The notes under the pieces are model-generated. The model saw nothing but the letters and a program-made list of their open reading frames with translations, was not told the origin of the DNA and did no database searches. Positions 1 to 9,196 of a stretch of 10,355 nucleotides of DNA are shown here, one piece after another. Numbering within the stretch: position 1 is the stretch's first letter; the number at the start of each line of letters is the position of its first letter. Origin of the DNA: UBA11540 sp003445125 (GTDB taxonomy: Bacteria > Bacillota > Clostridia > Oscillospirales > Ruminococcaceae); NCBI GenBank assembly GCA_937899435.1, contig CALBQG010000026.1:1-10355 (forward strand), read 5' to 3'. The position numbers and the translations under genes were made by a program.

Positions 1-1014
1 ATGTTCAATCGTGACATCGGTATAGATCTCGGAACTGCCAACACCCTCATTTTCATGAAGGGGAAAGGAATCATCCTGCGCGAACCGTCTGTCGTCGCCG
101 TAGATACCCGCAACGACACGGTGAAATTCGTCGGCAACGAGGCAAAAGAGGTTGTGGGAAGAACTCCCGGTTCCATTGTGGCTGTCCGTCCGCTCAAAGA
201 CGGCGTAATTGCAGATTTTGACGTAACTGCCAGCATGCTGCAGATTTTTATCCGCAAAATTTTCAACAAACGTTTCTTCAACCGCCCCCGTGTGGTGATC
301 TGCATTCCCTCCGGCGTTACCGCCGTGGAGCGCCGTGCTGTGAAAGCGGCGGCAATCAAGGCAGGTGCCAAGCAGGTGGCTATCATCGAAGAGCCCATGG
401 CTGCCGCCATCGGTGCGGGACTTCCCGTTGCGGAAGCCACCGGCAGCATGGTGGTGGACATCGGCGGCGGCACGGCAGAGGTTGCCGTGATCTCGTTGGG
501 CGGTATTGTCGCATCGAAAAGCGTGCGCATCGGCGGCGACCAGTTTGACGCTTCCATCATTGCGTACATCAAGAAGAAATACAACCTCCTCATCGGCGAA
601 AGAACCGCAGAGGATATTAAAATCACCATCGGTTCTGCCTATGAATATGAAGGCGAAGCACCGATGGAGATCAAAGGCAGAAATCTGGTGGACAGTCTTC
701 CGCAGAACATTACGGTGACTCCCGCCGAAATCCGCGAGGCGTTGTGGGATCCGATCTGCAGTGTGCTGGATGCCATTAAGGTGACGCTGGAAAAAATTCC
801 GCCGGAGCTGTCTTCGGATATTATCGATCACGGCATCACGCTGACCGGCGGCGGTGCGCTTCTGAAAGGGCTTGACACCCTGATTTCCAAAGAAACCGGT
901 ATGACCGTTTTCATTGCAGATAACCCGCTGGACTGCGTTGCGGAAGGCACGGGAAAGGTTTTGGAGGATACCGCGGCACTGCACAATCTTTTGTCGGAAA
1001 CGGAAAGAGACTGA
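1..1014 (+). CDS. mreB: MreB/Mbl-type actin-like cell-shape protein
   Basis: This is a bacterial actin that polymerises on the inner face of the membrane and guides the lateral wall-synthesis machinery. Family landmarks are clear: phosphate-1 motif DLGTANT at residues 9-15, the EEP segment with the likely catalytic Glu131, phosphate-2 motif DIGGGTAE at 153-160, and the adenosine motif LTGGGALLKG at 281-290. At 337 aa it is full length for the family. The N-terminus MFNRDIGIDLGTAN aligns best with the short start of Bacillus Mbl, so the ATG at base 1 is a credible true start. The window begins exactly there, however, so the ribosome binding site and promoter cannot be seen. It is followed by a terminator-like hairpin and then mreC, mreD and mrdA, the standard elongasome order. 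Assignment to MreB versus the Mbl or MreBH paralogue is uncertain; its place at the head of mreCD favours the name mreB. Confidence 0.96.
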   Translation: MFNRDIGIDLGTANTLIFMKGKGIILREPSVVAVDTRNDTVKFVGNEAKEVVGRTPGSIVAVRPLKDGVIADFDVTASMLQIFIRKIFNKRFFNRPRVVICIPSGVTAVERRAVKAAAIKAGAKQVAIIEEPMAAAIGAGLPVAEATGSMVVDIGGGTAEVAVISLGGIVASKSVRIGGDQFDASIIAYIKKKYNLLIGERTAEDIKITIGSAYEYEGEAPMEIKGRNLVDSLPQNITVTPAEIREALWDPICSVLDAIKVTLEKIPPELSSDIIDHGITLTGGGALLKGLDTLISKETGMTVFIADNPLDCVAEGTGKVLEDTAALHNLLSETERD

Positions 1015-1019
1015 CACTT

Positions 1020-1057
1020 CGGGCAGGCATATGACTATGCCCGCCCGTTTCTGTTTT
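1020..1057 (+). terminator. Terminator-like hairpin between mreB and mreC
   Basis: An inverted repeat begins 3 nt after the mreB stop. An 11-nt arm (1020-1030) faces 1037-1047 across a 6-nt loop, giving a GC-rich stem with a single A/C mismatch. A T-rich stretch (TTTCTGTTTT, 1048-1057) follows directly. This fits an intrinsic terminator, probably a leaky one, because mreC starts only 10 nt further on and no separate promoter is visible. The likely effect is to lower transcription of mreC and downstream genes relative to mreB, or to protect the mreB mRNA 3' end. The structure is read from sequence; the regulatory effect is inference. Confidence 0.6.
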
Positions 1058-1067
1058 GGGGGACATC

Positions 1068-1955
1068 ATGAAGGAATTTTTTTCATCGGTAAAATTCAAA
1101 ATTCTCGTCTGCGTCTGCGCGCTGCTCGCAGGCTTTATGATCTATGCCCTCACTGACAACCGTTCAAACTTTATCGAACAGGGACTTGACTTCATCGTTA
1201 CACCGATCAAATCCCTTTCTTCCGCCATTTCCAATGCTGTCGGCTCTTTTTTTGAACGGCACACCAATGTGGATGCACTGTACGAAGAAAATGAACAGCT
1301 CAAAGATGAAATTGCATCATTGAAGGAACAATTGGTGACTCTGGACGAATACAGGCTCGAAAATCAACAATTGAAAGAATTTCTGGAAATCAAAGAACTG
1401 AACCCTTCCCTGGAGCTTGAAACCGCTTCAGTGATCGGTTCCGATCCGTTGGACAGCTTCGGTGCGTTCACCATTGACAAAGGTTCTTTGCACGGCGTGA
1501 AAAAGAACGATGTCGTCATTTGCCGCGAAGGACTGGTCGGCATTGTCAGCCAGGTCAATTCCATTTCCTCCCGTGTCACTACGATTCTTGACCCCACAGT
1601 ACACATCGGTGCGTTCATTTCTTCCACACAGGATGACGGATTGATCAAAAACACGGCTGCGCTGGCACTTGAAAACATGACACAAATGACCATGCTCAGC
1701 CGCGAAACACAAGCGACAATCGGAGATTATATCATCACTTCCGGCACCGGAGGTGTGTTCCCGAAGGGGCTTCTGATCGGCACCGTTGCCGAAATTTCCG
1801 CCGATGCCAACGGACTTTCCAAAAATGCCGCCGTGCGTCCTGCCGCCGACATTCGTAACGTGCGAAACGTGGCAGTCATCAAATCTTTTACGGGACAAGG
1901 TGCCGAAGCACTCCCTTCCGGCTCCTCCGACGGGGGTGATTCGCATCAACCGTAA
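1068..1955 (+). CDS. mreC: Rod shape-determining protein MreC
   Basis: MreC is a bitopic membrane protein that links cytoplasmic MreB to PBP2/RodA and other wall enzymes on the outer face. The 295-aa product has a short cytoplasmic N-terminus, one membrane segment at about residues 10-28, a coiled coil at about 68-108 rich in E/K/L heptads (dimerisation), and a C-terminal beta-rich domain from about 115 to 275. That domain contains the typical SGTGGVFPKG turn at 225-234. The last 20 residues are a low-complexity Gly/Ser/Asp tail. I chose ATG 1068 because a GGGGGA ribosome binding site lies 4 nt upstream; an in-frame TTG at 1056 would add four residues but lies in the T-tract of the hairpin. 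The 3' end overlaps mreD by 20 nt, which suggests translational coupling. Confidence 0.94.
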   Translation: MKEFFSSVKFKILVCVCALLAGFMIYALTDNRSNFIEQGLDFIVTPIKSLSSAISNAVGSFFERHTNVDALYEENEQLKDEIASLKEQLVTLDEYRLENQQLKEFLEIKELNPSLELETASVIGSDPLDSFGAFTIDKGSLHGVKKNDVVICREGLVGIVSQVNSISSRVTTILDPTVHIGAFISSTQDDGLIKNTAALALENMTQMTMLSRETQATIGDYIITSGTGGVFPKGLLIGTVAEISADANGLSKNAAVRPAADIRNVRNVAVIKSFTGQGAEALPSGSSDGGDSHQP

Positions 1956-2466
1956 AGTCCGCCTTGCGTTGAAATGGGTTTTGTTGGTCTTGTTTATCCT
2001 CGTACTTTTCACGCTGCAATCCACGCCCGGGCTTTTCCAAATTGCGGGCGTGCGTCCGATCCTGCTGATTCCTGCGGCAGTTGCCGTCGCCATGTTTGAA
2101 GGAGAATTCATCGGTGCTTTCGTCGCCATGGGATGCGGTCTGCTTTGGGATTTGGCGGGAGAGGCTCCGTTCGGCGCTTATGCCCTGCTATGCCTGCTGT
2201 TCGGTGTGATTACCGGACTTTTGCTGCGCCTGCTTTTGCGCTGTGAATGGTTCAATTGCGTGGTTCTTGTTCTGGTGTTCTCTTTTATTGTGATTTGTGC
2301 CGAATTTCTTTTTGCCTACGCAATTTACGGGCATACTCATATCGGCACCATTTTTCTGCATAAGCATTTGCCGGTGGTTTTGTACACCACCGCAGTCTCT
2401 CCGGCGGTCTTTTTTGTCGTAAAACAGATAGAAAAATTGAATCCCGGAGAAAACGGAAAGGGATGA
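1936..2466 (+). CDS. mreD: Rod shape-determining protein MreD
   Basis: MreD is a polytopic membrane component of the elongasome. The 176-aa product is almost entirely hydrophobic, with about five membrane segments, and carries the MreD-type motif in which a loop LWDLAGEAPFG is followed by a Leu-rich helix (codons near 2143-2190). The frame is open upstream well inside mreC, but that part is proline-rich shadow sequence and unlike MreD. The GTG at 1936 gives the expected family length and the usual short basic N-terminus (INRKVRLALK) before the first helix. It has no strong ribosome binding site of its own, consistent with coupling to the overlapping mreC. The start is the uncertain part (TTG 1969 is an alternative); the identity is secure from motif, length and position between mreC and mrdA. 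Confidence 0.88.
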   Translation: MIRINRKVRLALKWVLLVLFILVLFTLQSTPGLFQIAGVRPILLIPAAVAVAMFEGEFIGAFVAMGCGLLWDLAGEAPFGAYALLCLLFGVITGLLLRLLLRCEWFNCVVLVLVFSFIVICAEFLFAYAIYGHTHIGTIFLHKHLPVVLYTTAVSPAVFFVVKQIEKLNPGENGKG

Positions 2467-2470
2467 TTCG

Positions 2471-4486
2471 TTGAACAAAAAAATAGCAGCCCGCAATGCG
2501 GTCATGATTGTTTTTTTAACCGTCATCTTTCTCGGTTTTCTCGTGCGCCTGATTCAGGTTCAGATTGTCGATATTGACAACTACCGTTTGCTTCAGGAAG
2601 CGACTTATACCCGTACCATGACCATTTCTCCGACGCGAGGAGAAATTTATGACCGAAACGGCGTCCCTCTCGTGAAAAATCGCGTCAGCTATCAGATTGT
2701 GCTGGACAAAGCCTATATCCGAAGCGCCGATCTCAACCGGGTGATCCTGCATCTGACCGAATTGCTCACGCAAACCGGAGAGGTCTGGACAGACAAGCTC
2801 CCGATCAGTCAAACCGAGCCATATACCTTCACCGATGACGCAGCCGCTGTCGCAAGGCTGAAAAAATTTCTGGAGCTTCAACCGCACGCCACTGCCGAGA
2901 ACTGCATGGAATGGTTGACGGAAACCTATAAGCTTCAGGACTTCACTCCATCGCAAATTCGCCTTATTGCGGGCGTACGGTACACGATGTCCGATTTCGG
3001 GTACTCGCTCACCAACCCCTACTCCTTTGCTGAAAATATTTCCTATGCAACTTCTTTGATTATCGAAGAAAACGCCGATTTGTACTTGGGCGCCCATGTG
3101 GAAGAAAGTGCCGAACGTGAGTATGTGTGCGGGGATCTTGCGGCAAATATTATCGGCATCACAGGAAAACTGACTTCCGAAGAATATGATGCGTACAAGG
3201 AAAACGGATACGGTCTGAACGACCGGATCGGAAAATTCGGAATTGAACGGCAATTTGAAGCACAGCTGCGCGGAACTGCGGGAACGCGGGAAATCCGTTT
3301 GGACAGTCGCGGAGAAATTCTGAGTGTTGAAGATACGGTACTTCCGCAGGCGGGCGAATCGATTTATCTGACCATTGATTCCGAATTGCAGCGGGTCGCT
3401 CAAACTTCACTTGCCAAGCAAATTGCCGTAATCCGTCAAAAAGCTTCCCGTTACGGATACGAAGCAAAAGGCGGCGCCGCAGTGGCAGTTGCTGTCAAAA
3501 CCGGCGAAATTCTTGCCTGCGCCAATTACCCCACCTATGATCTGTCACGTTATTACGCCGACTATCAGGTCTACGCCCAAGACCCATTGTCTCCTTTATA
3601 CAACCGTGCGCTCAGCGGATTGTATGCGCCCGGTTCCTGTTTCAAACCGGTGACTGCCGTTGCAGCATTAACAGCAGGTGTCGTGACAGACACAGAAAAC
3701 ATTTTCTGTGCCAAAAAGTTTACTCATTTTGCCGATTATCAGCCAAGCTGTATGTACTACCACGGAAACATCAACCTCGCCCGCGCTTTGTCGGTTTCCT
3801 GCAACGTATATTTCTTTGAAACGGGACTGCGTGCCGGCGTGGATCGCATTGTGCAGTACGCCAAGCAGTTCGGTCTCGGCGAAAGTACCGGAATCGAAAT
3901 CCCTGAAAAAACCGGTCGTGTCGCCTCCCCCGCCGTTCGTGAAGCGTTGGGCAGAAAATGGCAGGCGGGCGACATTTTACAGCTTGCCATCGGTCAGTCG
4001 GACAGCCAGTTTTCTCCGCTGCAAATTGCCATGTACACCGCCACGCTCGCCAACAACGGCACACGGATGTCGGCGCACATCGTCAATCGAAGAACAACTT
4101 ATGACGGAAGTCAGACCTTGTTTGAAACACAGCCGACGGTTGCTTCGCAGGTGGATGCCGATCAGACGGTATTTGAATCCGTTAAAAAAGGCATGGTCAC
4201 CGCCTCCCTCACCGGCACCGGCAGAAGTCAGTTTGCCAATTACCCGGTAAAAGTTGCTTCCAAAACCGGTACGCCCGAAATCGGCGACGGCACCTGCGAC
4301 GCGGTATTTATCGCTTACGCCCCTGCCGACGACCCCGAAATTGCCGTGGCGGTCGTCATCGAACGCGGATACCAGGGATATGAAGCGGCACCTGTTGCCA
4401 AAGCTATTTTCGATCAGTATTTCGGATACGATGTGACCTACTCGTTTGACACAGCGAACGCGGATGTATCCGACATTATGGAGTGA
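2471..4486 (+). CDS. mrdA: Penicillin-binding protein 2, elongation-specific transpeptidase
   Basis: This is a class B PBP that crosslinks new peptidoglycan in the lateral wall as partner of the SEDS polymerase RodA (rodA is not in the window). The 671-aa product has a membrane anchor at about residues 10-28 and the class B signature TRGEIYDRNG at 55-64, which opens the pedestal/dimerisation domain. A C-terminal transpeptidase domain carries all three active-site motifs: SxxK as S389-C-F-K392, SxN as S443-C-N445, and KTG at 598-600. Cys in the second position of the SxxK box (usually Thr or Ile) is mildly unusual but leaves catalytic Ser and Lys intact. The start is TTG 2471, with a GGAAAGGG ribosome binding site 8 nt upstream that overlaps the mreD stop region. 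The gap to mreD is 4 nt, so the genes are almost certainly co-transcribed. Confidence 0.93.
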   Translation: MNKKIAARNAVMIVFLTVIFLGFLVRLIQVQIVDIDNYRLLQEATYTRTMTISPTRGEIYDRNGVPLVKNRVSYQIVLDKAYIRSADLNRVILHLTELLTQTGEVWTDKLPISQTEPYTFTDDAAAVARLKKFLELQPHATAENCMEWLTETYKLQDFTPSQIRLIAGVRYTMSDFGYSLTNPYSFAENISYATSLIIEENADLYLGAHVEESAEREYVCGDLAANIIGITGKLTSEEYDAYKENGYGLNDRIGKFGIERQFEAQLRGTAGTREIRLDSRGEILSVEDTVLPQAGESIYLTIDSELQRVAQTSLAKQIAVIRQKASRYGYEAKGGAAVAVAVKTGEILACANYPTYDLSRYYADYQVYAQDPLSPLYNRALSGLYAPGSCFKPVTAVAALTAGVVTDTENIFCAKKFTHFADYQPSCMYYHGNINLARALSVSCNVYFFETGLRAGVDRIVQYAKQFGLGESTGIEIPEKTGRVASPAVREALGRKWQAGDILQLAIGQSDSQFSPLQIAMYTATLANNGTRMSAHIVNRRTTYDGSQTLFETQPTVASQVDADQTVFESVKKGMVTASLTGTGRSQFANYPVKVASKTGTPEIGDGTCDAVFIAYAPADDPEIAVAVVIERGYQGYEAAPVAKAIFDQYFGYDVTYSFDTANADVSDIME

Positions 4487-4492
4487 CACATT

Positions 4493-5227
4493 ATGAGTGA
4501 AATCACACTGATTGCCTCCGGCAAGGGAGGCGTCGGAAAATCCACGGTCAGCGCCCTTCTCGGTCTGTCGCTGGCACAGAGCGGAAAAAAAGTGTTGATT
4601 GTCGAACTGGACGCGGGATTGCGCTGTCTGGACATTATGTTGGGTGTGAGCGACCGCGCGGTATTTGATCTTTCCGACGTCGCTGCCGGGCGCTGTGCTC
4701 CCCGTGACGCGATCGTCTGCGGCGACTTTTCCGAAAATCTTTTTGTTGCCGTCGCACCGAATGATCCGTCCTTTCGTTTTGATAACCTCGGATTGGCTGC
4801 ATTTTTGAAAAAACTGTACGGTTTCTTTGATTTTGTGCTGATTGATGCCCCCGCTGGATTGGGCGACCAGGTAAAATTTGCCGCTTCCCTCTGCAATCGT
4901 GCGTTGATCATCGTGACCCCGGATTCCATATCCGTCCGTGACGGTGCGAAGGTGTCCCAACTGCTTCGGCAGCAGAGTGTTACGTGCCAGCATTTGCTGA
5001 TCAACAAGGTCAACACCGAAGATCCGAAGAAAAATGGCATATCGGATTTTGACCGCATTATGGATGCCGTCGGAATCCCGCTGATCGGCGTAATCTGCGA
5101 CGACAAGGTACACTGCCGTGCGCTAAGCGAAGGAAAGCTCTCCGTGGATCGCGGACAGATTTTTGAAATTTTTGAGGCAATTGCAAAAAGATTTCTTGGA
5201 AATCGGGTTTCCTTGTTGATTATCTGA
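4493..5227 (+). CDS. minD: Septum site-determining ATPase MinD
   Basis: MinD is a membrane-binding ParA/MinD-family ATPase that positions the division septum by recruiting the FtsZ inhibitor MinC. The 244-aa product has the deviant Walker A box KGGVGKST at residues 11-18 with the signature lysine K11 and K16. The MinD-type switch I region is ELDAGLRCLD at 38-47, and the switch II region is DAPAG at 118-122. The C-terminus (about 230-244, AKRFLGNRVSLLII) could form the amphipathic membrane-targeting helix. E38 and C45 replace the Asp and Asn usual in MinD (DxDxGLRNLD). ATG 4493 has GGAG 9 nt upstream and starts 6 nt after mrdA. minC and minE, which flank minD in many clostridial clusters, are absent on both sides. 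A more distant ParA-like role is possible, but the GLRxLD signature favours MinD. Confidence 0.87.
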   Translation: MSEITLIASGKGGVGKSTVSALLGLSLAQSGKKVLIVELDAGLRCLDIMLGVSDRAVFDLSDVAAGRCAPRDAIVCGDFSENLFVAVAPNDPSFRFDNLGLAAFLKKLYGFFDFVLIDAPAGLGDQVKFAASLCNRALIIVTPDSISVRDGAKVSQLLRQQSVTCQHLLINKVNTEDPKKNGISDFDRIMDAVGIPLIGVICDDKVHCRALSEGKLSVDRGQIFEIFEAIAKRFLGNRVSLLII

Positions 5228-5244
5228 AAAATTTGTGGTATAAT
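5216..5244 (+). promoter_or_regulatory. Sigma-A promoter with extended -10 for mgsA
   Basis: TTGATT (5216-5221) and a perfect TATAAT (5239-5244) are separated by 17 bp, and TG lies one base before the -10 (an extended -10). The -35 box lies inside the last codons of minD. Transcription would start near 5251 and leave a leader of about 85 nt before mgsA. The leader contains a short AT-rich hairpin (7-bp arms, 5292-5298 and 5303-5309, 4-nt loop). Confidence 0.78.
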
Positions 5245-5336
5245 GTCTGCGTACATGAAAATTTTTAGCCTTGCAAATTCTCTTGTGTTTTGAAAAATCG
5301 CAATTTTTCCACAATGATCTGAAACGGAGGTATTGC

Positions 5337-5738
5337 ATGAACATTGCTTTGATTGCCCATGACAGTAAAAAAGAGTTGATGGTGCAGTTCTGCATCGCTT
5401 ATTGCGGCATTCTCAGTCACCACAACATTTGCGCCACCGGTACGACGGGAAAACTCGTTTCCGAAGCGACCGGCTTGAAAATTACGCGCTTTTTGAGCGG
5501 CTTCCAAGGCGGCGATCAGCAGATTTCTTCCCGCATTTCCTGCAATGAAATCGACGTTCTGTTTTTCTTCCGCGATCCGATCACCCGCCGCGAAACCGAA
5601 CCCGCCGATGCGGATATGTTCCGTTTGTGCGACGTCCACAATATTCCCTACGCGACCAACATCGCCACCGGAGAAGTGCTGATTCACGGGTTGGAGCGCG
5701 GCGATCTTGATTGGAGAAATATTGTGAATCCCAAATAA
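5337..5738 (+). CDS. mgsA: Methylglyoxal synthase (variant active-site loop)
   Basis: Methylglyoxal synthase converts dihydroxyacetone phosphate to methylglyoxal and phosphate, a cytoplasmic bypass of lower glycolysis used when sugar phosphates accumulate. The 133-aa product is family length. It keeps H8, D9 and K12 (IAHDSKK), the phosphate-binding ATGTTG at 33-38, S54-G55, and GGDQQ with the catalytic-base equivalent D60 (D71 in E. coli numbering, offset 11), plus D80 in RDP. At the positions of E. coli H98 and D101 it has T87 and A90, because the usual PHEPDV loop reads ETEPAD. The enzyme could therefore be altered in rate or specificity. ATG 5337 has a strong GGAGG 6 nt upstream; an in-frame start at 5271 would add 22 unlikely residues. 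It has its own promoter. Family membership is certain; full activity is not. Confidence 0.9.
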   Translation: MNIALIAHDSKKELMVQFCIAYCGILSHHNICATGTTGKLVSEATGLKITRFLSGFQGGDQQISSRISCNEIDVLFFFRDPITRRETEPADADMFRLCDVHNIPYATNIATGEVLIHGLERGDLDWRNIVNPK

Positions 5739-5743
5739 ACAAC

Positions 5744-5972
5744 GGCTTTGAACGGGAAAACGTGCGAAAGCATCCTTACAGAGAAGGTCGGCAGCTGAGA
5801 AGACCAGGAAATGATTTCGGACGTGCGACACCCGCGAGCCTGCAAAGTGAACTTTCAGTAGCTTTGCACGTACTCCTGCGTTAAAGGATGGAGGGGCTTT
5901 TGCCCGAAACAAGGTGGTACCGCGTAAGCTTTCGGCTTTCGTCCTTGATGAGGACGGAAGCCTTTTATTTTT
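5744..5972 (+). promoter_or_regulatory. T-box riboswitch leader of hisS-aspS
   Basis: The leader senses uncharged tRNA and permits transcription of hisS-aspS when charging is low. Landmarks in order: the base of stem I pairs GGCT (5744-5747) with AGCC (5837-5840) and CGGG (5753-5756) with CCCG (5831-5834). An AGAGA bulge lies near 5780-5784, and a distal loop region GGCAGCTGAGAA lies between GGTC and GACC arms (5786-5805). The specifier loop 3' side is GACA(C) at 5827-5831. An AGTAG motif lies near 5857-5861, and a stem III pairs ACG with CGT (5868-5870 and 5879-5881). The T-box consensus AAGGTGGTACCGCG is at 5911-5924, with the tRNA-end-pairing TGGT at 5915-5918. A terminator follows. GAC (Asp) and CAC (His) overlap in the specifier. 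The leader begins 6 nt after mgsA with no clear promoter of its own. Confidence 0.93.
5934..5972 (+). terminator. Intrinsic terminator of the T-box leader
   Basis: A 12-bp stem pairs 5934-5945 with 5951-5962 (GGCTTTCGTCCT against AGGACGGAAGCC, one T/G wobble) around a 5-nt loop. It is followed by TTTTATTTTT (5963-5972). It is the off-state structure that competes with the antiterminator formed around the T-box sequence just upstream. The hisS ribosome binding site follows immediately. Confidence 0.92.
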
Positions 5973-5988
5973 ATGAAGGAGACTGACT

Positions 5989-7306
5989 ATGGCTGTTATT
6001 ACCAACGCCCCGCGCGGAACGCAGGATGTGCTTCCCGCGCAAAGCTACAAATGGAAGCACATCGAGGAAGTTGCCAAAAAAATTTCCGCATTGTACGGAT
6101 TTAAAGAGATCCGCTTCCCTACCTTTGAACACACCGAGCTGTTTCAACGCTCCGTCGGTGACACGACCGATGTGGTGCAAAAAGAAATGTACACCTTCAA
6201 TGATAAGGGCGACCGTTCGATCACTCTTCGTCCCGAAGGTACGGCAGGTGTCGTGCGAACTGTAATTGAGCACGGACTGCTTAACGAAGCCTTGCCGCTG
6301 AAGGTTTTTTACCTGATTTCCTGCTTCCGCTATGAAAAGCCGCAGGCAGGCAGATTGCGTGAATTTCATCAATTCGGCGCAGAAATGTTCGGGTCTGCGT
6401 CTCCTGATGCCGACGCGCAGCTCATCGCCATGATCCACAACATTTTTGATTTTCTCGGAATCAAAAACCTATCCTTGGAGATCAATTCCATCGGCTGCCC
6501 GACCTGCCGCAAAAAATATCACGAGGCTCTGACCGCTTATTTCAAAGCGCACATTGACGAGCTTTGCGAAACCTGCAAAAGCCGTCTGGAAAAGAATCCC
6601 ATGCGTATTCTTGACTGCAAAAGTCCGGTTTGTTCGGCACTCGCCAAGGACGCTCCGAAAATCACCGACTATCTGTGCGAGGAGTGTCAAACCCATTTTG
6701 ACAGCGTGAAAAAGCGGTTGGAGCTTTCCGGAATTTCCTACACGGTCAATCCGCGCATTGTCCGCGGTCTGGATTATTACACCAAAACCGTGTTTGAATT
6801 TGTCTCCGATAACATCGGCGCACAGGGCACCGTGTGCGGCGGCGGACGCTATGACGGGCTGGTTGCCCAAATGGGCGGACAACCGACTCCCGCGCTCGGC
6901 TTCGCCATGGGACTCGAACGCCTCATTCTGCTCATGGATGCCTGCGGATGCGAATACAAGCCCGAACCGACCTGTGATCTCTACATTGCTTCTATCGGCG
7001 AAGCCGCCTCGCTCAAAGCGTTTGAAATGGTTTCCAAATTGCGCACTGAAGGACTGTACGCCGAAAACGATGTCATTGGCAGAAGCGTGAAAGCACAAAT
7101 GAAATATGCCGACAAAATCGGTGCGAAATTTTCCTTGGTGCTCGGTGATGACGAAATTCTCAACAACCGTGCCAAACTCAAGAACATGGCAACCGGTGAA
7201 ACTGTCGGAATCTCGTTGGACGAGGATTTATCCCAACGTTTTTTGGACGCTCAGATTGATGATACAATGACTTCCATTATGGATCTTTTAGAAGGAGGAA
7301 ATATTC

Positions 7307-7314
<8 letters not shown>
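5989..7314 (+). CDS. hisS: Histidyl-tRNA synthetase
   Basis: HisRS attaches histidine to tRNA-His in the cytoplasm. The 441-aa product is a class II synthetase with TLRPEGTA at residues 79-86, motif 2 from R114 to G130 (RYEKPQAGRLREFHQFG), the histidine-specific RGLDYYT at 259-265 and GGGRYDGL at 284-291, and motif 3 ALGFAMGLER at 302-311. The last ~90 residues form the anticodon-binding domain. The region between motif 2 and the His motifs holds eight cysteines (170, 173, 193, 196, 210, 215, 230, 233) in CxxC-like pairs. Such an insertion occurs in many Firmicute HisRS and could bind a metal. ATG 5989 follows an AAGGAGA site. The T-box leader controls it, and its 3' end overlaps aspS by 8 nt. 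Confidence 0.97.
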
Positions 7315-9091
<1,777 letters not shown>

Positions 9092-9094
9092 TGT

Positions 9095-9130
9095 AAAACA
9101 GGGCGTCTTTCGGACGCCTTGTTTTATTTT
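9095..9130 (+). terminator. Intrinsic terminator after aspS
   Basis: A 13-bp stem (9095-9107 with 9113-9125, one G/T wobble) encloses the 5-nt loop TTTCG. The T-rich tail is built into the A/T part of the stem and continues as ATTTT. It lies 3 nt after the aspS stop and ends the hisS-aspS transcript. Because the arms are A-rich then GC-rich, the element would also form a hairpin on the opposite strand, but no minus-strand gene is seen to use it. Confidence 0.92.
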
Positions 9131-9166
9131 GGCATCCATAAAATATATAAAATTTCTTATGTGATA

Positions 9167-9196
9167 TTGACACATTTTATAAAAAAGTGCTAATAT
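9167..9196 (+). promoter_or_regulatory. Predicted sigma-A promoter upstream of the small gene
   Basis: A perfect TTGACA (9167-9172) lies 18 bp before TAATAT (9191-9196), with TG one base before the -10 (extended -10). Transcription from about 9203 would give a leader of about 185 nt before the ATG at 9388. That stretch is AT-rich. Apart from the palindrome at 9345-9358 and a weak TGCAG/CTGCA repeat (about 9202-9235), I see no RNA element in it that I recognise. Confidence 0.65.

Noticed and set aside
1786..1935. Upstream extension of the mreD frame inside mreC
   Set aside because: The extra residues are proline-rich, do not resemble MreD, and would force a 170-nt overlap; the GTG at 1936 gives normal family length.
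5292..5309. AT-rich hairpin before mgsA as a terminator of minD
   Set aside because: The stem has almost no GC pairs and the T run is inside the stem rather than after it.
5271..5336. Upstream extension of mgsA from the in-frame start at 5271
   Set aside because: The strong GGAGG site and the family N-terminus (MNIALIAHD) both point to ATG 5337.
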